DNA of 64,000 bases from Flavobacterium sp. (lineage in GTDB: Bacteria > Bacteroidota > Bacteroidia > Flavobacteriales > Flavobacteriaceae). The translations under genes and the position numbers were made by a program. This document shows, one piece after another, positions 36,715-46,490 of the stretch. The notes under the pieces are model-generated. The model was given only the letters and a program-made list of their open reading frames with translations. It was not told the DNA's origin and made no database searches. The stretch lies in assembly GCF_017985075.1 (NCBI RefSeq), contig NZ_JAGNYF010000001.1, forward strand, positions 62,001-126,000, written 5' to 3'. The stretch's first letter is position 1. The number at the start of each line of letters is the position of its first letter.

Positions 36715-36848
36715 TATTATTTTTTTGATTAATATATATAGGTGTCGTTTTTTTGATTTATTAAATCGGTTTACACAAATTGTAAAAATGAGAATTCATT
36801 AATTAAAATGGCTACCATCTTAATAATATATTTGTTTCAATTTATTTT

Positions 36849-36924
36849 GCCACAGATTTAAAGGATTTCAAAGATTTTCATCATTATATTTATAAAATCG
36901 GTGCTAATCTTTATAATCAGTGGC
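36849..36924. repeat. Long-range imperfect palindrome (CCACAGATT family)
   Basis: GCCACAGATT (36849-36858) pairs with AATCAGTGGC (36915-36924) at 9 of 10 positions, with AGATTT/GATTT-rich sequence inside. It resembles the purE-purK element in composition and layout. Confidence 0.5.
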
Positions 36925-37006
36925 TTAAAAAACAAACATTTAATAAACAGAAGCCACTAAAATTTTAAAAATTATTTATTTAGAAGTGTAGGTAAATAAT
37001 TTTTTT

Positions 37007-37014
37007 TATATTTG
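37007..37014 (+). promoter_or_regulatory. Promoter -7 element for the LRR surface protein
   Basis: TATATTTG matches TAnnTTTG, 21 bases before the ATG. Confidence 0.5.
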
Positions 37015-37035
37015 TAATACACGATCTCAAATATT

Positions 37036-39339
37036 ATGAATAAAATCTACATTTTTTTAGCTGTGTTTATTACTTTTGTTACACAAGCACAAATTGTAAA
37101 CATACCAGATGCAAATTTTAAAGCTAAATTATTACAAGCTAGTTCAAGTAATCAAATTGCGTCCTCACAAACACCTGTTTATAGTCCTAATGATGATACT
37201 TGGTATATTTCTTCTTATAACGCTATCGATACAAACGGGGATGGAGAAATACAGGTTTCAGAAGCTCAAGCTATTAAATGGCTTTCTGTTAGCAGTTCTT
37301 CAATTTCAAATCTAACGGGAATTGAAGCTTTTACAAATTTACAAGTTTTGCATTGTCAAAGCAATCAATTATCGAGTTTGAATCTTTCTGGTTTAACAAA
37401 TTTAAAACAATTGAGTTGTCAACAAAATCAATTATCGAGTTTAAATGTTTCGGGTTGTACAAATTTGCAAACTTTTAGTTGTTACAATAATCTATTAACT
37501 AGTTTAAATGTTTCGGGTTTAACAAATTTGAAAAATTTGAATTGTATCTATAATCTGTTAACTAGTTTAAATGTTTCGGGTTTAACAAATTTGATTAAAT
37601 TGTATTGTAATAATAATCAATTGCCGATTTTAATTGTTTCGGGTTTAACGAATTTGCAGTATTTGTATTGTAATAATAATCAATTGCCAAATTTAAATGT
37701 TTCGGGTTGTACAAATTTGAAACATTTGTTTTGTGAATATAATCTATTAACTAGTTTAAATGTTTCGGGTTTAACAAATTTGATAAGCTTGGATTGTTCA
37801 TATAATCAATTAACGAGTTTGTTTATAAAAAATGTTAATTGGGCAGTTTTAGGTTTTTCTAATAATCCTAATCTACAATATATTTGTGCTGATGAAGAAG
37901 ATTTAGGTGTGGTGCAAAACAAAATCAATCAATCTGGTATGGGTTCAACTTGCCATGTGAATAGTTATTGTTCTTTTACTCCAGGTGGCACGTTTTATAC
38001 TGTTAATGGTAATACTCGTTTTGACAGTGATAACAATGGCTGTGAAAGTAGCGATGCTGTGTATTCAAATCTAAAAATTAATATATCAAACGGTACACAA
38101 ACAGGCAGTTTAATTGCTAATGGGACAGGAAATTATTCTATTCCAGTTCAAGCAGGTACTCATACGCTTACACCTTTACTAGAAAACCCTAGTTATTTTA
38201 ACGTTAGCCCTGCAACTACAACGTTAGTTTTTCCTTTACAAACAAGTCCTTTTACACAAAATTTTTGTATTACTCCTAATGGAGTGCACCACGATGTAGA
38301 AGTTACTTTATTTCCATTAAATCCGGCACGTCCTGGTTTTGATGCCAACTATAAAATAGTATATAAAAACAAAGGCACTTCTATTGCAAGTGGTGCTGTA
38401 GTGTTTGATTTTGATGATTGCCACCAAATTACGGATTATGTTATAGCTACCCCAACCCCTAATGCAGTAGCATATAATGGACTTACTTTTAATTATACCA
38501 ACCTGCAAACTTTTGAAAGTAGAGAAATTTTTGTTACGCTAAACGTAAATAGTCCTATGGAAACTCCAGCAGTTAATGCAGGAGATTATTTATCTATAAA
38601 TGCTACTATTTCTTGTACAAACACCGATGAAAATTTAACCAATAATGCTTTCAATATTAGGCAAATAGTGGTTAATTCTTACGATCCAAATGATAAAACG
38701 TGTTTAGAAGGATCAATAATTAATCCTTCAAAAATAGGCGATTATCTTACTTATCAAATTCGTTTTGAGAATACGGGTACTTTTCCTGCACAAAACATCG
38801 TAGTAAAAGATATGATTGATACTGCAAAATTTGATGTTTCTACGTTACAAATAATAAATAGTAGTCATACTTGTTACGCAAAAATCACAGGTAACAAAGT
38901 AGAATTTATTTTTGAAAATATCAACCTACCTTTTGCAGATGCTACAAATGATGGCTATGTAGTATTTAAAATTAAATCGTTGCCAACATTAACGGTAAAT
39001 AGTACGGTTAGTAATTCGGCATCAATTTATTTTGATTATAATTTCCCAATTATAACTAATACGGCTACTTCTACCTATCAACTTTTAAATGCTAGTAGTT
39101 TTGTTTTTGAAAATGAATTTGTTTTATATCCTAATCCAGTGAAAGACAATTTTACGATTAAGACTAAAAACAGTTTAGAAATACAATCTTTGGAAATTTA
39201 TAATACACTAGGTCAAATAGTGCTAGCTATTCCAAGATTTTCAGAAAATGTGGATGTTTCTTCGCTACAAAAAGGAACGTATTTAGTAAAAGTCAATACC
39301 GAAAAGGGTAACAGTGGTGTCACGATAATTAAAGAGTAA
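37036..39339 (+). CDS. Leucine-rich-repeat surface protein with type IX sorting domain
   Basis: A 767-residue secreted protein. The signal peptide MNKIYIFLAVFITFVTQA is followed by an EF-hand-like loop DTNGDGEIQVSEA (about residues 72-84), then eight 21-residue leucine-rich repeats (about 99-266) of the form L-x-C-x-x-N-x-L-x-x-L-x-V-S-G-x-T-N-L with one Cys in every repeat. Next are beta domains of the DUF11 or SdrD-like type (NSYDPNDKTCLEGS, LTYQIRFENTGTFPAQNIVVKD). The C-terminal type A sorting domain is EFVLYPNPVKDNFTIK to GTYLVKVNTEKG. It is a cargo of the GldKLMN system encoded nearby, cell-surface attached or released; probably adhesion. Confidence 0.92.
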   Translation: MNKIYIFLAVFITFVTQAQIVNIPDANFKAKLLQASSSNQIASSQTPVYSPNDDTWYISSYNAIDTNGDGEIQVSEAQAIKWLSVSSSSISNLTGIEAFTNLQVLHCQSNQLSSLNLSGLTNLKQLSCQQNQLSSLNVSGCTNLQTFSCYNNLLTSLNVSGLTNLKNLNCIYNLLTSLNVSGLTNLIKLYCNNNQLPILIVSGLTNLQYLYCNNNQLPNLNVSGCTNLKHLFCEYNLLTSLNVSGLTNLISLDCSYNQLTSLFIKNVNWAVLGFSNNPNLQYICADEEDLGVVQNKINQSGMGSTCHVNSYCSFTPGGTFYTVNGNTRFDSDNNGCESSDAVYSNLKINISNGTQTGSLIANGTGNYSIPVQAGTHTLTPLLENPSYFNVSPATTTLVFPLQTSPFTQNFCITPNGVHHDVEVTLFPLNPARPGFDANYKIVYKNKGTSIASGAVVFDFDDCHQITDYVIATPTPNAVAYNGLTFNYTNLQTFESREIFVTLNVNSPMETPAVNAGDYLSINATISCTNTDENLTNNAFNIRQIVVNSYDPNDKTCLEGSIINPSKIGDYLTYQIRFENTGTFPAQNIVVKDMIDTAKFDVSTLQIINSSHTCYAKITGNKVEFIFENINLPFADATNDGYVVFKIKSLPTLTVNSTVSNSASIYFDYNFPIITNTATSTYQLLNASSFVFENEFVLYPNPVKDNFTIKTKNSLEIQSLEIYNTLGQIVLAIPRFSENVDVSSLQKGTYLVKVNTEKGNSGVTIIKE
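37330..37833 (+). repeat. Tandem 63-base repeats encoding LRR units
   Basis: Eight consecutive in-frame units of 63 bases, the middle ones nearly identical (AGTTTAAATGTTTCGGGTTT and ACAAATTTG recur). High DNA identity suggests recent duplication or gene conversion, and repeat number may vary between strains. Confidence 0.85.
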
Positions 39340-39346
39340 TTAAAGG

Positions 39347-39376
39347 AAAGCAATTCGAAAGAGTTGCTTTTTTTAT
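39347..39376 (+). terminator. Intrinsic terminator after the LRR gene
   Basis: AAAGCAATTC-GAAA-GAGTTGCTTT stem (one G-T pair) with a GAAA tetraloop and a T run. Confidence 0.85.
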
Positions 39377-39403
39377 TAAATTGTGTTAAACTGATGCTGA
39401 CAA

Positions 39404-39436
39404 TTTGGCAGATAATGAAATTTAGTACTATCTTTG
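39404..39436 (+). promoter_or_regulatory. Promoter of miaB
   Basis: TTTG (39404-39407), 21 bases, then TATCTTTG (39429-39436). It lies between the LRR terminator and the miaB ATG at 39489. Confidence 0.6.
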
Positions 39437-39488
39437 CTTTCTGAATTTTTGAAAAAACAGTTTTCGAAAATAAAATTATACACCGTTT

Positions 39489-40943
39489 ATGGAAGAAAAG
39501 ATTATAGAAGAAAGTAAGCAAGGCACTTCAATGGTTTTGGAGACAAAGCAAGGAAACCAAAAGAAGTTATTTATAGAAAGCTATGGTTGCCAAATGAACT
39601 TTGCTGACAGCGAAGTTGTGGCTTCTATTTTGGCAAATGAAGGATATAATACGACTCAAGTTTTAGAAGAGGCTGATTTGGTTTTAGTTAATACTTGTTC
39701 CATAAGAGATAAAGCAGAAGTAACGGTTCGTAAACGATTACAAATGTATAATGCTGTAAAACGCGATATCAATCCGAAAATGAAGGTTGGTGTTTTAGGT
39801 TGTATGGCAGAACGGTTAAAAGAAAAATTTTTAGATGAAGAAAAAATTGTAGATATGGTTGTAGGACCAGATGCTTACAAAGACATTCCGAATTTATTAA
39901 AAGAAGTAGAAGACGGTAGAGATGCCATAAATGTGATTCTTTCTCGTGAAGAAACCTATGCAGATATTTCTCCAGTGCGGTTAAGCAGTAACGGAATTAC
40001 AGCATTTGTATCGATAACTCGTGGTTGCGATAACATGTGTACGTTTTGCGTAGTGCCTTTTACTCGTGGAAGAGAACGTAGTCGAGAACCAGAAAGTATT
40101 ATTGAAGAAATTGCTGATTTATGGAGTAAAGGGTTCAAAGAAGTAACTTTGTTAGGTCAAAATGTAGACAGTTACCTTTGGTACGGTGGTGGTTTGAAAA
40201 AAGATTTCGAAAAAGCAAGCGAAATGCAAAAAGCCACATCGGTAGATTTTGCTCAATTGTTAGATAGATGTGCTACTCAATTTCCAAAAATGCGTTTTCG
40301 TTTTTCTACATCAAATCCGCAAGATATGCATATTGAAGTAATTGAGGTTATGGCAAAACACCATAATATTTGCAATTACATTCACTTACCCGTTCAGAGC
40401 GGAAGTACCAGAATTTTAAAAGAAATGAACCGTCAACATACTCGTGAAGAATATATTACCTTGGTGGATACTATTTATAAATTAATTCCAGATATTACTT
40501 TATCGCAAGATATTATTGCTGGATTTCCAACAGAAACAGAAGCAGATCATCAAGATACGTTAAGTTTGTTAGAATATGTTAGATACGATTTCGGATTTAT
40601 GTTCTCGTATTCCGAAAGACCAGGAACGTTAGCGGCCAGAAAAATGGAAGATGACGTACCTGAAGAAATAAAGAAACGCAGGTTAAATGAAATTATCGAT
40701 TTACAGCAACGTATCGCATTAGAACGCACACAGCGTTTTATTGGTCAAACAGTTGAAGTATTAGTAGAAAAAGATTCTAAACGTTCCGACAAACAGTGGA
40801 GTGGAAGAAATTCGCAAAGTACGGTTGTAGTTTTTCCAAAAGAAAATTATAAACCAGGTGATTTTGTATTAGTAAAAATATCAGATTGTACCAGCGGAAC
40901 ATTAATAGGTGAAGCAGTAGGTTATTCTGAAATTATGAATTAA
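39489..40943 (+). CDS. miaB: tRNA-2-methylthio-N6-dimethylallyladenosine synthase
   Basis: A 484-residue radical-SAM methylthiotransferase. The N-terminal UPF0004 domain holds ESYGCQMNFADSEV with further cysteines in LVNTCSIRDKAE and GVLGCMAERLKE. The radical SAM motif is SITRGCDNMCTFCVVPFTRGRERS, and a C-terminal TRAM domain starts near RFIGQTVEVLVEKDS. It adds the methylthio group to i6A37 of tRNAs reading UNN codons. It carries its own promoter and is followed by the sigma-54 activator gene. Confidence 0.97.
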   Translation: MEEKIIEESKQGTSMVLETKQGNQKKLFIESYGCQMNFADSEVVASILANEGYNTTQVLEEADLVLVNTCSIRDKAEVTVRKRLQMYNAVKRDINPKMKVGVLGCMAERLKEKFLDEEKIVDMVVGPDAYKDIPNLLKEVEDGRDAINVILSREETYADISPVRLSSNGITAFVSITRGCDNMCTFCVVPFTRGRERSREPESIIEEIADLWSKGFKEVTLLGQNVDSYLWYGGGLKKDFEKASEMQKATSVDFAQLLDRCATQFPKMRFRFSTSNPQDMHIEVIEVMAKHHNICNYIHLPVQSGSTRILKEMNRQHTREEYITLVDTIYKLIPDITLSQDIIAGFPTETEADHQDTLSLLEYVRYDFGFMFSYSERPGTLAARKMEDDVPEEIKKRRLNEIIDLQQRIALERTQRFIGQTVEVLVEKDSKRSDKQWSGRNSQSTVVVFPKENYKPGDFVLVKISDCTSGTLIGEAVGYSEIMN

Positions 40944-41001
40944 AAATTAACAATGAAAATTTAGAATTATCAATTGTCAATTATTAATTATCAATTAAAA
41001 A

Positions 41002-42270
41002 ATGGAATCAGTTCAAAACATAAAACAACGCTTTGAGATTATTGGAAACGATCCAAAACTCAATCGTGCGGTAGAAAAAGCCATTCAGGTTTCTCCTACG
41101 GATATTTCTGTATTAGTAACTGGAGAAAGTGGCGTGGGTAAAGAAAGTATACCAAAAATTATTCATTCATTATCTCATAGAAAGCACGGAAAATACATTG
41201 CCGTAAACTGTGGTGCCATTCCAGAAGGAACAATAGATTCAGAGCTTTTTGGACACGAAAAAGGATCGTTTACGGGAGCTACAGGAACTCGTGAAGGATA
41301 TTTTGAAGTAGCCAATGGCGGAACCATTTTTTTAGACGAAGTTGGAGAACTACCTTTAACCACGCAAGTACGTTTATTACGTGTGTTGGAAAATGGCGAG
41401 TTTATTAAAGTAGGATCGTCTCAAGTACAAAAAACCAATGTTCGTATTGTTGCGGCTACTAACGTGAATATGTTGGAAGCAATTGAAAAGGGAAAATTCA
41501 GAGAAGATTTATATTATCGTTTAAGTACTGTTGAAATTAATTTGCCTGCTTTACGCGAAAGAAAAGAAGATATTCATTTGTTGTTTCGCAAATTTGCTGC
41601 AGATTTTGCACACAAATATAAAATGCCTCCAATCAAATTATCAGATGATGCTGTAAATTATTTAATGCATTATCGTTGGAGCGGAAATATTAGACAATTG
41701 CGAAATTCAGCGGAGCAAATTTCTGTATTAGAAACCAATAGAGATATCTCATTGACGGCTTTAAAATCGTATTTACCTAATATGGAAAGTAATTCGCTTC
41801 AAGTTGTTGGAGAGAAAAAAAGCACTTCCGATTTTAGTAATGAGCGCGAAATTTTGTACAAAGTACTTTTTGATATGAAAAGCGACTTAAATGATTTAAA
41901 AAAACTTACACAAGAGCTAATGCAAAATGGAAATGCTAAAGTGCAAGAAAATAACAAATCGCTTATTCAAAAAATTTATGGAAATTCTGAAGAAAAAAAC
42001 ACTATTTTTGAACAAGAAATAAAAAGAAATGTTTTACCTGTTGAAGAAGAAGTAGAACAAGAAGAGTTTGACGACGAAGACGATTTTAATAATAATTATC
42101 TCTATGCAGAAGCTATTGATGAAGTGGAAACCCTTAGTTTAGAAGCGAAAGAAATAGAATTAATTAAAAAATCGTTAGAAAAAAATAAAGGAAAAAGAAA
42201 AGCAGCTGCAGATGAATTAGGCATTTCTGAAAGAACCTTATATAGAAAAATAAAACAATTTGATTTGTAG
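41002..42270 (+). CDS. Sigma-54-dependent transcriptional activator without receiver domain
   Basis: A 422-residue activator. The AAA+ domain spans about residues 10-250: Walker A GESGVGKE, the sigma-54 contact loop GSFTGAT (GAFTGA with Ser), Walker B GGTIFLDEVGELPL and the R-finger region FREDLYYRLSTVEINLPALRERKEDI. An acidic linker (about 345-375, EEEVEQEEFDDEDDF) leads to a Fis-type helix-turn-helix at the end (KRKAAADELGISERTLYRKI). No sensory or receiver domain precedes the AAA+ part, so its signal is unknown. It heads the lptE-secG cluster. Confidence 0.93.
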   Translation: MESVQNIKQRFEIIGNDPKLNRAVEKAIQVSPTDISVLVTGESGVGKESIPKIIHSLSHRKHGKYIAVNCGAIPEGTIDSELFGHEKGSFTGATGTREGYFEVANGGTIFLDEVGELPLTTQVRLLRVLENGEFIKVGSSQVQKTNVRIVAATNVNMLEAIEKGKFREDLYYRLSTVEINLPALRERKEDIHLLFRKFAADFAHKYKMPPIKLSDDAVNYLMHYRWSGNIRQLRNSAEQISVLETNRDISLTALKSYLPNMESNSLQVVGEKKSTSDFSNEREILYKVLFDMKSDLNDLKKLTQELMQNGNAKVQENNKSLIQKIYGNSEEKNTIFEQEIKRNVLPVEEEVEQEEFDDEDDFNNNYLYAEAIDEVETLSLEAKEIELIKKSLEKNKGKRKAAADELGISERTLYRKIKQFDL

Positions 42271-42285
42271 TTTTAGAACAAAAAG

Positions 42286-42789
42286 ATGAAATTAAAAATT
42301 AAAATAATCGCAATTTTAACCTTGTTTTTACTCGTAAGTTGTAACGTGAAATACAATTTTACAGGAACAGGAAAAATTAATGCCAAAACGTTTCAGGTAA
42401 ATTATTTTCAAAATAATGCCGAAATTGTTGAAGTTGGTATAGAACGAACGTTTACGCAAAAATTACAGAATACCATACAAAATCAAACCAATTTAGATTT
42501 GGTAACTTCTGGAGGCGATTTACTATATGAGGGTGAAATTGTGGAATATCGTATTACGCCAATGGCATCAAATGCGAGTCAGCAATCTTCTCAAAACAGA
42601 ATGACAATTTCTATAAATGTTAGGTATTCAAGCAAAAATTCAGAAGATGATAATTTTGAAAAGCGTTTTTCATTTTATCATGATTATGATGCCAATTTAT
42701 TACCTTCTGTGGTTTTAAATGAAGCGTTAGAAATTATTTATGAAAGAATCACGCAAGATATTTTTAATGAATCTTTAGCAAAATGGTAG
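42286..42789 (+). CDS. lptE: LptE-like LPS-assembly lipoprotein
   Basis: A 167-residue lipoprotein. The lipobox is FLLVSCNVKYNFTGTG, with the lipidated Cys at about residue 19. The body (KTFQVNYFQNNAEIVEV, LVTSGGDLLYEGEIVEYRITPM, FSFYHDYDANLL) follows the LptE pattern of Bacteroidota. LptE plugs the LptD barrel that inserts LPS in the outer membrane. It begins 15 bases after the sigma-54 activator stop. Confidence 0.85.
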   Translation: MKLKIKIIAILTLFLLVSCNVKYNFTGTGKINAKTFQVNYFQNNAEIVEVGIERTFTQKLQNTIQNQTNLDLVTSGGDLLYEGEIVEYRITPMASNASQQSSQNRMTISINVRYSSKNSEDDNFEKRFSFYHDYDANLLPSVVLNEALEIIYERITQDIFNESLAKW

Positions 42790-42823
42790 TTTAAAATATT
42801 GTTTTTCGAGAACCCGAAGCATT

Positions 42824-42848
42824 GTTGGCTGAGGCACTCGAAGTCAAC
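42824..42848. repeat. Dispersed hairpin repeat, second location
   Basis: The 13-base loop TGAGGCACTCGAA is identical to that at 24624-24636. The stem differs by one base (GTTGGC with GTCAAC), with pairing kept by a G-T pair. TTCGAGAACC, part of the partner loop, lies just upstream at 42805-42814. Confidence 0.6.
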
Positions 42849-42871
42849 ATTGAATATTATTAAAATAAAAA

Positions 42872-43702
42872 ATGAACACAAACGATTATATAAATCTACT
42901 TAATAATTCTAAAGCAATTAACGACAAACAAACGTTAATACTTGAAACTATTGTAAATGAATTTCCATTTTACCAAAGTGCTCGTGCTTTATATTTAAAA
43001 GGATTATATAATCAAGAAAGTTTTAGATATAATTACGAATTAAAGAAAACAGCTGCTCATACAACAGATAGAAGTGTGTTGTTCGATTTTATTACTTCTG
43101 ATGATTTTAAAATTTTTCAACAAGAAGTGTATGATAAATATCAAGCTGAAATCCAGAGTATAATCGTTTCAGATTTTGAATATGTTGAAGAAGAAAAAAA
43201 GCCTTTTACTTTAGATACTAAACAAGAATCAAGCAATGTAACAGAAACAATTTCTATTTCCGAACAAAAAGAATCAAATAAAGAAGTAGAAGCAGCATTG
43301 GAAATTGGTAAACCTTTGCAATTTGAAAAAAATGAAACCCATTCCTTTTCAGAATGGCTTCAGTTGGCTAAAATCGTACCAATTGTTCGTGAAGAAGCTG
43401 AAAAACAAATCAGTGTGTCTTCAGAATTAGAAAAAAAATTCGATTTAATTGAAAAATTTATCGAATTAAATCCTAAAATTCCACAGGCAAAAGATACTAC
43501 GTCAATACCAATAAACATTGCTAAAAGCAACGAAACGCCTTCTTCAATAATGACCGAAACGTTGGCGCAAATTTATCTCGAACAAAAAAAATATACCAAA
43601 GCCATACAAGCTTATGAAATATTAATTTTGAAATATCCAGAAAAAAGTAGTTTCTTTGCAGACCGAATTAAAAATATAAAAATTTTACAACAAAATAATT
43701 AA
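42872..43702 (+). CDS. TPR-like protein, unknown function
   Basis: A 276-residue protein. The N-terminus (residues 1-90) is helical with QSARALYLKGLYNQESFRYNYELKKTAAHTTDR. The middle is charged and of low complexity. The C-terminus MTETLAQIYLEQKKYTKAIQAYEILILKYPEKSSFFADRI is one clear tetratricopeptide repeat. No signal peptide. It sits between lptE and secG, 10 bases before secG, so it may serve an envelope or secretion task. Confidence 0.65.
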   Translation: MNTNDYINLLNNSKAINDKQTLILETIVNEFPFYQSARALYLKGLYNQESFRYNYELKKTAAHTTDRSVLFDFITSDDFKIFQQEVYDKYQAEIQSIIVSDFEYVEEEKKPFTLDTKQESSNVTETISISEQKESNKEVEAALEIGKPLQFEKNETHSFSEWLQLAKIVPIVREEAEKQISVSSELEKKFDLIEKFIELNPKIPQAKDTTSIPINIAKSNETPSSIMTETLAQIYLEQKKYTKAIQAYEILILKYPEKSSFFADRIKNIKILQQNN

Positions 43703-43712
43703 TACAGAAGTT

Positions 43713-44051
43713 ATGTCATTTACAATTTTTTTAGCATTAATCATCATCGTATGTTTTTTATTAATCTTAACTATTATGGTTCAGAATCCTAAGAGTGGAG
43801 GTTTATCTTCATCTTTTGGAGGTGGAGGTCAAATGGGAGGTGTAAAAAACACAACCGACTTTTTAGAAAAAACGACTTGGGTTTTAGGAGGTTCATTAAT
43901 TGTTCTAATTTTATTATCAACTTTAAGTTTTAATAATGGTACAGGTGGATCTAAATTAGTAGACGAAAATGCTGCTCCAGCTATTGTTAAAGATGCTCCA
44001 GCTAAGCAAGCAACTACACCAGCTACAAAACCAGCAGATTCAGCAAAATAA
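43713..44051 (+). CDS. secG: Preprotein translocase subunit SecG
   Basis: A 112-residue protein with two membrane helices (about residues 3-22 and 53-70), joined by the conserved VQNPKSGGLSSSFGGGGQMGG loop, and an Ala/Pro/Lys-rich C-terminal tail. It is part of the SecYEG channel. A terminator follows immediately. Confidence 0.95.
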   Translation: MSFTIFLALIIIVCFLLILTIMVQNPKSGGLSSSFGGGGQMGGVKNTTDFLEKTTWVLGGSLIVLILLSTLSFNNGTGGSKLVDENAAPAIVKDAPAKQATTPATKPADSAK

Positions 44052-44072
44052 TTCTTGCTACATATATAATAT

Positions 44073-44101
44073 AATGCCAGCCTGTCAGTGCTGGCATTTT
44101 T
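44073..44101 (+). terminator. Intrinsic terminator after secG
   Basis: AATGCCAGC (44073-44081) and GCTGGCATT (44090-44098) with a T run. It separates the lptE-secG cluster from groES. Confidence 0.85.
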
Positions 44102-44109
44102 ATTTTAAG

Positions 44110-44146
44110 TAAATTTGTCAGAAATTGGGTTTGGCACAATTTCTGA
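44110..44146 (+). promoter_or_regulatory. groES promoter with overlapping inverted-repeat operator
   Basis: TAAATTTG (44110-44117) fits TAnnTTTG and is directly followed by TCAGAAATTG-N9-CAATTTCTGA (44118-44146), a perfect 10-base inverted repeat with a 9-base spacer. That geometry equals the CIRCE heat-shock operator, but the sequence differs. The spacer and right arm also resemble a degenerate sigma-54 -24/-12 pair (TTGGCAC then CTGA). Confidence 0.55.
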
Positions 44147-44188
44147 AATTAAATTAAGCGTTCACTAACAAACATATTCAATATAATT

Positions 44189-44464
44189 ATGGCATTAAAT
44201 ATTAAACCAATTGCAGACCGAGTAGTAATTGAACCATCTGCTGCAGAAACGACAACTGCTTCAGGAATTATTATTCCAGATACAGCAAAAGAAAAACCTC
44301 AAAAAGGAACTGTTGTTGCCGTTGGAACAGGTAAAACCGATTATACAATGACTGTAAAAATTGGTGATACCGTTTTGTATGGTAAATACGCTGGAACAGA
44401 ATTAAAATATGAAGGTAAAGATTACCTAATTATGCGTGAAGACGAAATTTATGCGATATTGTAG
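44189..44464 (+). CDS. groES: Co-chaperonin GroES
   Basis: A 91-residue GroES. It begins [18 protein letters not shown], with the mobile loop [18 protein letters not shown] and the [10 protein letters not shown] segment. It caps the GroEL ring. It is 98 bases upstream of groEL with no visible promoter or terminator between, so one operon. Confidence 0.97.
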   Translation: MALNIKPIADRVVIEPSAAETTTASGIIIPDTAKEKPQKGTVVAVGTGKTDYTMTVKIGDTVLYGKYAGTELKYEGKDYLIMREDEIYAIL

Positions 44465-44550
44465 CAATAGGCTTTAAGCAATTAGCTTCAACTAAATAAT
44501 ATAAAATTAACAGCAGTTGGTTTGCGTAAAGCATTAAGCCTTCTGCCTAA

Positions 44551-46188
<1,638 letters not shown>

Positions 46189-46238
46189 GTCGAGAGTTTC
46201 GACACCCAATTATTCCATCTTTGTTAATAAATTAATAT

Positions 46239-46276
46239 AAAAAATCCGTCAAGAAAACTTTTTTGACGGATTTTTT
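46239..46276 (+). terminator. Intrinsic terminator after groEL
   Basis: AAATCCGTCAA and TTGACGGATTT arms with a T run, about 50 bases after the stop. Confidence 0.85.
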
Positions 46277-46325
46277 CATTGTAAATGAAACAGTTACAAA
46301 CAAATCAATAAAATACACTTGTTTC

Positions 46326-46356
46326 TTTGGTAGTTAAGAATAAATATGTATATTTG
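46326..46356 (+). promoter_or_regulatory. Promoter of the initiator tRNA gene
   Basis: TTTG (46326-46329), exactly 19 bases, then TATATTTG (46349-46356): a perfect Bacteroidota consensus, about 60 bases before the tRNA. Confidence 0.75.
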
Positions 46357-46417
46357 CAGTCGAATTAAGTAATACATATTCTGGTTTCTAATGATAGAAA
46401 TAGAATTAAACATACAT

Positions 46418-46490
46418 CGCGGGATAGAGCAGTAGGCAGCTCGTCGGGCTCATAACCCGAAGGTCACAGGTTCGAGTCCTGTTCCCGCTA
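46418..46490 (+). tRNA. tRNA-fMet (CAT), initiator
   Basis: A complete cloverleaf: acceptor GCGGGA with TCCCGC, D arm, anticodon stem TCGGG/CCCGA around CTCATAA (anticodon CAT), and T arm ACAGG-TTCGAGT-CCTGT. Initiator marks are the three G-C pairs below the anticodon loop and the unpaired first base (C1 opposite T72). No CCA is encoded (CTA follows A73). It is the probable attachment site of the element to its right. Confidence 0.95.

Larger units (their letters stand above)
36694..37035. other. Intergenic region with two promoter elements and a long palindrome
   Basis: No gene was seen. It contains the topA promoter element, an imperfect long-range palindrome with outer arms at 36849-36858 and 36915-36924, and the promoter of the LRR gene. 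Confidence 0.5.

Noticed and set aside
37330-37833. Regular repeats that could be taken for a CRISPR array
   Set aside because: They are in-frame 63-base units with no unique spacers and encode leucine-rich repeats.
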